Source of the DNA: Dokdonella_A sp039926425
GTDB lineage: Bacteria > Pseudomonadota > Gammaproteobacteria > Xanthomonadales > Rhodanobacteraceae
Length of the DNA stretch: 13,095 nt
Assembly (NCBI RefSeq): GCF_039926425.1
Contig: NZ_JBDSWZ010000159.1
Span: 1-13,095, forward strand
Direction: 5' to 3'
In this document: positions 5,619 to 11,623 of the stretch, piece after piece
Layout: every line of letters begins with the position of its first letter
How positions within the stretch are numbered: the first letter of the stretch is position 1
Translations under genes and position numbers: made by a program
The notes under the pieces: model-generated
What the model saw: only the letters and a program-made list of their open reading frames with translations
What the model was told of the DNA's origin: nothing
Databases searched by the model: none

Positions 5619-5661
5619 CGGGCTGCCTTGCAAGAAAAGGCCGCGCACCCACCATTTGACC

Positions 5662-6612
5662 ATGACCGAATCACCCAGATCCGCGCTCACCCACGAACTG
5701 CGTGATTCCCTCGCGCGCGCCATCGCGCAGGTCAACACCGTCGTGCTTGGGAAGCGGCGCGAAGTACGACTCGCGTTCGTCTGCCTCCTCGCTGGTGGCC
5801 ATTTGCTGATCGAGGATCTTCCCGGCGTCGGCAAGACGACGCTGGCGCATGCGCTCGCGGCGACGCTCGGACTCGGCTTCCAGCGCCTGCAGTTCACGTC
5901 GGACCTGTTGCCGTCGGACATCATCGGGGTGGGCATCTACGAACGGGAAACCGGGCAGTTCAAGTTCCACCCGGGCCCGCTGTTCACCCAGTTGCTGCTG
6001 GCCGACGAAATCAACCGCGCGATGCCGAAGACGCAGAGCGCGCTTCTCGAGGCCATGGCCGAGGAGCAGGCGACGGTCGATGGCACCACCCACCGGCTCA
6101 CCCCGCCATTCTTCGTGGTGGCGACGCAGAACCCGCTCGACTTCGCCGGCACCTATCCGCTGCCCGACTCGCAGCTGGACCGTTTCATGCTGCGCATGAG
6201 CCTGGGTTATCCCGACCGTGATGCCGAGCGCGCGATGCTCGGAGCGATCGATCGCCGCAGCGTGATCGAGTCGTTGTCGCCTTGTCTGACATCGGAGCAG
6301 ATCCTTGAACTGAGACACGCATGCACGAACGTGTTTGCGAGTCCGGCGCTGATCGAGTACGTGCAGGCACTGCTCAGCGCAAGTCGCGAGCACGCCGAGA
6401 TTCGGGTGGGGTTGTCGCCGCGTGCGGGGCTTGCGCTTCTCGCTGCTGCCCGCGCGAACGCGATGCTCGCGGGTCGACCGCAATGCGTCCCGGAAGACGT
6501 GCAGACGGTTTTCCCATTTGTCGCCGCGCATCGACTGACTCCCGCAACAAGTGCGCGCGCCGATCGCGACCGGCTGGCACTGCAACTGCTCGAGTCGACC
6601 CCGGTCCGCTGA
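5662..6612 (+). CDS. MoxR-family AAA+ ATPase
   Basis: The 316-residue protein is a MoxR-type AAA+ ATPase, a cytosolic chaperone-like enzyme thought to help assemble or activate envelope or metal-dependent complexes. Walker A is GVGKTT at residues 55-60, Walker B LLLADE at 111-116 followed by INRAMPKTQSALLEAM, sensor 1 is ATQNP at 154-158, and an arginine-containing QLDRF lies at 171-175. These are hallmark MoxR sequences and the length is normal. I take the ATG at 5662; a TTG two codons earlier (5656) is possible. An AAAAGG stretch is present but far upstream (about 21 bases), so the ribosome binding site is weak. It is followed after ten bases by the DUF58 gene, its usual partner. The specific substrate cannot be told from sequence. 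Confidence 0.93.
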   Translation: MTESPRSALTHELRDSLARAIAQVNTVVLGKRREVRLAFVCLLAGGHLLIEDLPGVGKTTLAHALAATLGLGFQRLQFTSDLLPSDIIGVGIYERETGQFKFHPGPLFTQLLLADEINRAMPKTQSALLEAMAEEQATVDGTTHRLTPPFFVVATQNPLDFAGTYPLPDSQLDRFMLRMSLGYPDRDAERAMLGAIDRRSVIESLSPCLTSEQILELRHACTNVFASPALIEYVQALLSASREHAEIRVGLSPRAGLALLAAARANAMLAGRPQCVPEDVQTVFPFVAAHRLTPATSARADRDRLALQLLESTPVR

Positions 6613-6622
6613 CGTCGCGACG

Positions 6623-7612
6623 ATGACCGACCGAGCGATGCCGTTCCGCGCGCGCCTGCTGGCCATCGCCGAGCGTGCGTTGCCTGCGCTCACGCGCTTG
6701 CGTCGCGCCGAAGCCCTTCCGATCCGCCTCGATCGCCGGCGCATCTACGTGGTGCCGAGCGGATTTGGCCTCGCGTTCGCAGCACTGCTGTTCGTCATGC
6801 TGATCGGTTCGCTCAACTACGGCAACAATCCCGCCCTGTTGCTCACCTGCCTCCTCGGTGCGGCCGCGGGAGCCAGCGTCTATTTTGGCTTCGCGTGCTT
6901 GAGCGGCCTGGAGCTCGCACAGGTGCGCGGCGATGAAGCCTATGCAGGCGGTCCGCTGAGGATCCACTTGCGTTTCACGCGCGGCGCCCGTGCACGGCCG
7001 AGCCTGATAGCGCGCAGCGGCAAAACAGAGATCGCGTTTTCGATTCCAGCGGAGACGGAAGCCGCCATCGATCTCACCGTCGGCGCACCCGAGCGCGGCT
7101 GGCAACGACCGGGCCGAATCCGGATCGGCACAGGCTATCCCCTGGGCCTGTTCACCCTGTGGAGCTGGGTCAATCCCGATGTTCCGATGCTGGTTTATCC
7201 GACGCTTGAGTCCCCCGTTCCGGCACTGCCCGGCGGCGACGGCGCGCGCGGGGAACACGCTCGGGCAGGCAGCAGCGAAGAACACTCCGGCCTGCGCGAG
7301 TATCGCGTGAGTGATGCGGCCCGGCTCATCGCGTGGAAAGCATCCGTGCGACACGACAACCTGCTGGTGCGTGACACCGAGCGCCGCTCCGGCGACGTGC
7401 TCACGCTCGATCACGCCGCGTTGCCCGGACTTGACGGCGAAGCACGCATCCGCCGACTGGCAGCGTGGGTGATCGCCGCCGATGCGGAACAGCGCAGTTT
7501 TGCGCTCCTGCTGCCGGATGAGACGATTGGCCCGGGACTCGGAGAAACGCACCGTCACCGGTGCCTGCGTGCACTTGCTCTGTTGCATCGCGCCGACGTG
7601 TCGCGCGGATGA
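6623..7612 (+). CDS. DUF58 domain membrane protein
   Basis: The 329-residue protein carries the DUF58 core at about residues 223-252 (GLREYRVSDAARLIAWKASV and LLVRDTE), the conserved stretch shared by proteins encoded beside MoxR ATPases. Two hydrophobic segments at about 43-63 and 70-93 suggest a membrane hairpin, with the remainder probably folded as a beta-rich domain followed by the DUF58 region. The DUF58 part is often likened to a von Willebrand A fold, but no clear metal-binding DxSxS motif is visible here. The start is the ATG at 6623, ten bases after the moxR stop; an ATG five codons later is an alternative. Its TGA overlaps the ATG of the next gene (7609-7612). The role is unknown; it is presumed to act with MoxR and the transglutaminase. 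Confidence 0.88.
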   Translation: MTDRAMPFRARLLAIAERALPALTRLRRAEALPIRLDRRRIYVVPSGFGLAFAALLFVMLIGSLNYGNNPALLLTCLLGAAAGASVYFGFACLSGLELAQVRGDEAYAGGPLRIHLRFTRGARARPSLIARSGKTEIAFSIPAETEAAIDLTVGAPERGWQRPGRIRIGTGYPLGLFTLWSWVNPDVPMLVYPTLESPVPALPGGDGARGEHARAGSSEEHSGLREYRVSDAARLIAWKASVRHDNLLVRDTERRSGDVLTLDHAALPGLDGEARIRRLAAWVIAADAEQRSFALLLPDETIGPGLGETHRHRCLRALALLHRADVSRG

Positions 7613-9570
7613 GCGATCGCCTCGACCGCTTCCAGTTCGAGCTGTCGACCGCTGCGGTGGCGGCAACGATCGCCACGCATTTCGACCACCTTCCCGCGTG
7701 GCTGTGGATTCCGCTGGCGATCATGCTGCCGCTGCGGGCATGGGCTCGCCGCAACGGCCGCAAGGCGGCGACCGCGTGGATCCGCCTGCCGCTGACATTG
7801 CTGCTGTTCGGCCTGGTGTTCCTGAATTTCGGCAACGTGTTCGGACGCGAGCCCGGCAGTGTGCTCGGCTGCGGACTTCTGGCGCTGAAGATGCTGGAGG
7901 CGGAACGCGTTCGGGACGCGCGCGTCGCGATGGGCTTTTCGGCGTTCGTGCTGATGAGCGCCCTGTTGTTCAACCAGTCGATGCTCTTCACCGCGCTGGT
8001 GAGCGCAGTGCTGGTGTTCGTGCTCGCCGGCCTTCTTGCGCTGCAGCCGGCGCCGATCGACACGTCGCAACGTCTCAGGACGGTCTTGCGACTGTCCGCA
8101 TTGCTGCTTGGCTGCGGACTGCCACTGGCGGCCGCGTCGTTTGTGTTGATGCCGAGACTGGGCGGCCCCCTGTGGGGTACGGCTGGCGGCGGCATGGCAC
8201 GCACCGGTCTCAGCGATCACATGGAACCGGGAGCTCTGACCGAACTCCTCATCGACGAGTCACCGGCCCTTCGGGTCGACTTCGAAGCGACGCCGCCTCC
8301 GCCAGCGGAGCGCTATTTCCGAGCGGTTGTCCTGTCGAACTTCGACGGTGCGAGCTGGACACGCGAGCGTGGCTTGTACGGTGGGCCTCCAGAAGAAGCG
8401 CGCGCGAGCGGAGCTGCGACCGAGTATTCGATCACGCTCGAAGCGACCGATCAACGCTGGTTGCCGGCGCTCGACCTGCCGATGTCGGCACCGGACAACG
8501 CGCGACTCGCCAGCGATCGGACGCTGGTGGCGAACGAACCCGTTGCGCAACCGCGCCAATATCGCGTCCGCTCTGCGACCCGCTTCGTCCTGGCTCCGAC
8601 GCTGACCAGGAACCAGCGATCCCGGGCGCTCGCGCTGCCTGAAGGCTTCGATTCCCGAACGCGTGATCTCGCCCGGCAATGGCGCGCCGAGAGTCCCGAC
8701 GACGATGCGATCGTGCAGAAGGCGCTCGCTTTCTTCCACGCGAGTTTCACCTACACGCTCAGCCCCCCTCCCCTGGCGCGGGATTCGATCGACGATTTCC
8801 TGTTCGCGACGCAGAGCGGTTTCTGCGAACACTATTCGTCTGCGTTCGTCGTACTGATGCGGGCCGCCGGCATTCCCGCGCGTGTGGTCACCGGCTACCA
8901 GGGCGGTTGGTGGAACGCGTCCGGCGGATATCTGCTGGTGCGCCAGTCCGATGCACACGCATGGGCCGAAACATGGAGCGAAGGTCGAGGCTGGCAACGC
9001 GTCGATCCAACCGCCGCGGTGAGTCCCGCACGCATCGAGCGCGGAGCTGCCGAGGCAAACGGCGCGCTCGGATGGTCGCAAGCGGACTGGCTGCGCGGAT
9101 TGCGCAATCAGTTCGATTTCGCCAATCGCCTGTGGACGCAGGGCATCGTGCGCTTCGATGCGCTTCGCCAGAAAGGCCTGCTGACCGAGTTCGGCATCGC
9201 GAACGTCAACCACGGCGACCTGTTGCTGACGCTGTCCGCCGTGCTCGCAGGTCTTATGCTGATCGCCACCGCATGGGTCATGTGGACGCGCAACACGCCT
9301 CGCGGCGATGCACTCGACCGTGCGTGGGAGAGACTCGGTCGCCGGCTGGCGCGTGCAGGAATCGTTCGCGATCCGTACGAAGGTCCGCTCGACCTGTTGC
9401 GCCGGACGCGCGCGTCGGCGCCCGCGGCAGCTCGGTCACTTGAGCCGCTGGTCGGCGAATACGTCGCGCTGCGTTACGGAACCTCCATCGTCGATCCGCA
9501 ACGGGTCAGCGCATTCGCCCGCGCAGTTCGGAGGTTTCGTTTGCAAAGGCGCGTAAATTCCCGATCCTGA
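7609..9570 (+). CDS. tgpA: TgpA-like membrane transglutaminase (DUF3488, transglutaminase core, DUF4129)
   Basis: This 653-residue protein has the TgpA layout. Several N-terminal membrane helices (about residues 15-45, 57-75, 85-150 and 163-187) are followed by a periplasmic region with a transglutaminase-like core, another membrane helix near 543-565 and a C-terminal cytoplasmic DUF4129 region. The catalytic triad is intact: C406 in SGFCEHYSSAF, H450 in SDAHAWAE and D466 in RVDPTAA. TgpA of Pseudomonas aeruginosa is an essential periplasmic transglutaminase; its substrate is not settled. The start at 7609 overlaps the DUF58 stop codon (ATGA), indicating translational coupling. It is the last gene of the moxR cassette; a new promoter for slp follows within 40 bases. 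The gene symbol is by resemblance to the Pseudomonas protein. Confidence 0.92.
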   Translation: MSDRLDRFQFELSTAAVAATIATHFDHLPAWLWIPLAIMLPLRAWARRNGRKAATAWIRLPLTLLLFGLVFLNFGNVFGREPGSVLGCGLLALKMLEAERVRDARVAMGFSAFVLMSALLFNQSMLFTALVSAVLVFVLAGLLALQPAPIDTSQRLRTVLRLSALLLGCGLPLAAASFVLMPRLGGPLWGTAGGGMARTGLSDHMEPGALTELLIDESPALRVDFEATPPPPAERYFRAVVLSNFDGASWTRERGLYGGPPEEARASGAATEYSITLEATDQRWLPALDLPMSAPDNARLASDRTLVANEPVAQPRQYRVRSATRFVLAPTLTRNQRSRALALPEGFDSRTRDLARQWRAESPDDDAIVQKALAFFHASFTYTLSPPPLARDSIDDFLFATQSGFCEHYSSAFVVLMRAAGIPARVVTGYQGGWWNASGGYLLVRQSDAHAWAETWSEGRGWQRVDPTAAVSPARIERGAAEANGALGWSQADWLRGLRNQFDFANRLWTQGIVRFDALRQKGLLTEFGIANVNHGDLLLTLSAVLAGLMLIATAWVMWTRNTPRGDALDRAWERLGRRLARAGIVRDPYEGPLDLLRRTRASAPAAARSLEPLVGEYVALRYGTSIVDPQRVSAFARAVRRFRLQRRVNSRS

Positions 9571-9601
9571 TGCAACCAATCCCCATTCAGTCGCGTCCCT
9601 T

Positions 9602-9607
9602 TATAAT
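9602..9607 (+). promoter_or_regulatory. -10 box of the slp-like lipoprotein gene
   Basis: A perfect TATAAT lies here, in the 94-base gap between tgpA and the lipoprotein gene. No convincing -35 box is found 16-18 bases upstream (ATCCCC or similar), so the promoter may need an activator or an alternative sigma factor, which would fit an Slp-type stress gene. Transcription would start near 9614, giving a leader of about 50 bases. Confidence 0.55.
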
Positions 9608-9664
9608 TGCGTTGACCGGCGACAAGGTCGGACACGACGAGCATCCACCGATTCGAGGTTATCG

Positions 9665-10270
9665 ATGAACAAGCAATGGGCCGTTCTGGTTTGCAGCGCC
9701 GCACTTGCCTCCTGTGCCAGCGTGCCGACGCCGCTGCAAGGTCAGTACGCCAAGACGACACCGCGTGAGGTGGCCGGCGCGAACGGCGGCGGTGCCGTGC
9801 GTTGGGGCGGCGAAATCATCAAGGTCGAGCCGAAGGCCGACACGACGTGTTTCGAAATTCTCGGGCGTCCACTCGACGACCGTGCGCGCCCGCAGTCCCG
9901 AGACGTCAATGCAGGCCGCTTCATCGCGTGCCACGCCGGCTTCTACGATCCGGAAGAGTTCGAGCGTGGACGCGAGCTGACGATCACCGGCGCGGTCACA
10001 GGAACAGACCACGGCAAGGTCGGCGATTTCGACTACGCCTACCCGCATGTCGCCGCGGAAACGATCTACCTGTGGCCCAAGCGCACGCGCGTCGCAAGGT
10101 CAGCCTATTACGATCCGTGGGGATACGGTTTCGGATATGGCGGTTTCGGTTATGGCGGATTCGGCTACGGCCCCTACTGGGGCAACCCGTATTTCGGTGC
10201 GCCGATCATCATCCGCGAAGGCGGTCATAGGCCGCAGCCGACCCCGAGTCCGGCACCGCAGCGCAAGTGA
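9665..10270 (+). CDS. slp: Slp-family outer-membrane lipoprotein with a Gly/Tyr/Phe-rich tail
   Basis: The 201-residue protein starts with a lipoprotein signal peptide ending in the lipobox LAS-C, with the lipidated cysteine at C17. The next residue is Ala, not Asp, which predicts sorting to the outer membrane. Residues about 45-137 match the Slp (starvation-inducible lipoprotein) family: RWGGEIIKVEP, then LGRPLD, RFIACHAGFYDPEEF and RELTITGAVTG in that order. The tail, about residues 148-178, is made of Tyr/Gly/Phe/Trp with a tandem GYGGF pentapeptide (157-166), and the last 20 residues are Pro-rich. GAGG six bases before the ATG supports the start. The gene has its own promoter and ends in a strong hairpin facing the convergent hinT-like gene. 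The physiological role of Slp proteins is poorly known; a stress or stationary-phase role is inferred from the family. Confidence 0.88.
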   Translation: MNKQWAVLVCSAALASCASVPTPLQGQYAKTTPREVAGANGGGAVRWGGEIIKVEPKADTTCFEILGRPLDDRARPQSRDVNAGRFIACHAGFYDPEEFERGRELTITGAVTGTDHGKVGDFDYAYPHVAAETIYLWPKRTRVARSAYYDPWGYGFGYGGFGYGGFGYGPYWGNPYFGAPIIIREGGHRPQPTPSPAPQRK

Positions 10271-10278
10271 CGCTGAAA

Positions 10279-10309
10279 CGTCGCGGCGCGGCCACGTCGC
10301 GCTGCGACG
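10279..10309. terminator. Strong hairpin between convergent slp and hinT-like genes
   Basis: CGTCGCGGCGCG (10279-10290) pairs with CGCGCTGCGACG (10298-10309) over 12 positions around a seven-base loop. The single odd pair is a G-U wobble in the plus-strand RNA and an A-C mismatch in the minus-strand RNA, so the structure favours slp transcripts. It starts eight bases after the slp stop codon and ends three bases before the hinT stop codon, so it could serve both genes. A U run is lacking on either strand. Confidence 0.5.
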
Positions 10310-10312
10310 ATC

Positions 10313-10657
10313 TCAGCCAGGCGGCCACTGCATTGCTCGCCCGGCCAGCAGATGCAGGTGAAGGTGATACACCGTCTGCCCGCCGTCCCGATTGCAATTG
10401 ATGACCAGTCGATAGCCGTCCTCGGCCAGCCCCTCTGCTTTTGCAAAGTGCGTCGCTGCGAGGACGAGCCGACCGATACCGGGTGCGTCTGCTTCGGTGA
10501 GATCGTTGAGCGTTGCAACCGGGGTTTTCGGAATGAACAGCACATGCACCGGCGCCTGCGGGTGAATGTCCCGAAACGCGAGAACCGACTCGTCTTCGTA
10601 AACGATATCGGCTGGAATCTCGCGGCGAATAATCTTTGCGAACAACGTGTCGGACAT
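10313..10657 (-). CDS. hinT: HIT-family (histidine triad) nucleotide-binding hydrolase, HinT-like
   Basis: The 114-residue protein has the length and order of the HinT branch of the histidine-triad family, cytosolic purine nucleoside phosphoramidases. The opening LFAKIIRREIPADIVYEDE and FRDIHPQAPVHVLFIPK at about 28-44 are typical. The active-site HxHxH motif is H98, H100 and H102 in HLHLHLLAGR, and C-terminal MQWPPG matches the usual MxWPPG ending. The open frame extends further upstream, but the ATG at 10657 is chosen because GGAGAG lies four bases before it and the protein then starts like its family. It lies 38 bases after recR on the same strand and may share its transcript. The natural substrate is not deducible from sequence. 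Confidence 0.94.
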   Translation of the reverse strand: MSDTLFAKIIRREIPADIVYEDESVLAFRDIHPQAPVHVLFIPKTPVATLNDLTEADAPGIGRLVLAATHFAKAEGLAEDGYRLVINCNRDGGQTVYHLHLHLLAGRAMQWPPG

Positions 10658-10695
10658 CGAACTCTCCGTCTGCAATGCGTCGGAACGTGGTCGCA

Positions 10696-11298
10696 TCAGC
10701 TGAGTGACTGGCGACCACCAAAAGCGTGTGCAAGCGTCCCGCGATCGATGAACTCGAGCTCGCCGCCGAGCGGTACCCCATGCGCCAGCCGGCTTGCGCG
10801 AACACCCGCGGCGCGCGCGAGTTGCGCCAGGAGATGCGCGGTCGCCTCGCCCTCGACCGTCGGATTGGTCGCAGCGATCAACTCCTTCACCTCGCCCTCG
10901 CCAAGGCGTTGCGCCAGCGCATCGAGACCGAGCTCTTTCGGACCCATTCCGTCGAGTGGCGACAGTCGGCCGAGGAGCACGAAGTAGTGGCCACGAAACC
11001 CGGTGGCCTGCTCGATCGCCGCCTGGTCGACCGGTGTTTCGACGATGCACAACAGACTGCGGTCACGCGAGGTGTTCGCACACAGCGCGCACACGGGTTC
11101 TTCGCTGAAGGTGCGGCAGCGCGTGCAATTGCCGATGCGCTCGACTGCAAGGGCAAGACGCTCGGACAGCCGACGACCGCCGGAACGATCCCGCTCGAGC
11201 ACATGGAACGCCATGCGTTGCGCGGTCTTCGCTCCGACACCCGGAAGGCAACGCAACGCGTCGATCAGGTCGGCGAGCAGTGGTGAACCGGTGCTCAC
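10696..11298 (-). CDS. recR: Recombination mediator protein RecR
   Basis: The 200-residue protein has normal RecR length. RecR works with RecO and RecF to load RecA on single-stranded DNA at gaps. The N-terminal helix-hairpin-helix contains LRCLPGVGAKTAQRMAFHVL (about 15-34). A zinc finger is formed by C58, C61, C70 and C73. A Toprim domain follows, beginning at LCIVE (about 83), and the segment HYFVLLGRLSPLDGMGP (about 104-120) is highly conserved in RecR. The start codon is GTG at 11298-11296, separated by a single base from the ybaB stop codon, so translation is probably coupled. The dnaX-ybaB-recR order is the standard one in many bacteria. All expected motifs are intact. Confidence 0.96.
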   Translation of the reverse strand: MSTGSPLLADLIDALRCLPGVGAKTAQRMAFHVLERDRSGGRRLSERLALAVERIGNCTRCRTFSEEPVCALCANTSRDRSLLCIVETPVDQAAIEQATGFRGHYFVLLGRLSPLDGMGPKELGLDALAQRLGEGEVKELIAATNPTVEGEATAHLLAQLARAAGVRASRLAHGVPLGGELEFIDRGTLAHAFGGRQSLS

Positions 11299-11299
11299 G

Positions 11300-11623
11300 T
11301 CAGAACGGCAGCTTCAATCCGGCCGGCAGGTTCATTCCGGCCGTGAGACCACCCAGCTTTTCCTGACTGACCGCGGCGATCCGGTTGACCGCGTCGTTCA
11401 TTGCTGCGGCGACCAGGTCTTCGGCCATCTCCGGATCGTCGGCGAACATCTTGCGGTCGATCGTCACACGGCGCACTTCATGGCGTCCGCTCATCACGAC
11501 GCTCACCAGTCCACCACCGGCCTCGCCAGTGACTTCCATCTGCGCAATCTCGTCCTGCGCGCGCTTCATGTCTTCCTGCATGCGCTGCGCCTGCTGCATC
11601 AAACCGGCGAGTGGCCCTTTCAT
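11300..11623 (-). CDS. ybaB: YbaB/EbfC family nucleoid-associated protein
   Basis: The 107-residue protein belongs to the YbaB/EbfC family of small dimeric DNA-binding proteins that coat the nucleoid. An N-terminal helix rich in Gln, Met and charged residues (LMQQAQRMQEDMKRAQDEIA, about 8-27) is followed by MEVTGEAGGGLVSVVMSGRHEVRRV-like strands (about 29-53), then a helical segment with DLVAAAMNDA (about 69-78) and GLTAGMNLPAGL near the end, all in family order. The ATG overlaps the dnaX stop codon as ATGA (11623-11620), and the stop lies one base before the recR GTG. This placement between dnaX and recR is diagnostic. It may act with RecR in recombination, as suggested for other bacteria, but that is inference. 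Confidence 0.95.
   Translation of the reverse strand: MKGPLAGLMQQAQRMQEDMKRAQDEIAQMEVTGEAGGGLVSVVMSGRHEVRRVTIDRKMFADDPEMAEDLVAAAMNDAVNRIAAVSQEKLGGLTAGMNLPAGLKLPF

Noticed and set aside
6374..7666. A 430-codon minus-strand frame opposite the DUF58 gene
   Set aside because: It lies wholly antisense to moxR and DUF58 coding sequence with intact motifs, and its translation is low-complexity and basic. The same reason applies to the antisense frames opposite tgpA, maf and dnaX.
10133..10171. Short tandem DNA repeats as a possible CRISPR or mobile-element end
   Set aside because: They are in-frame 15-base units encoding GYGGF inside the lipoprotein gene, with no spacers, so they are protein repeats.
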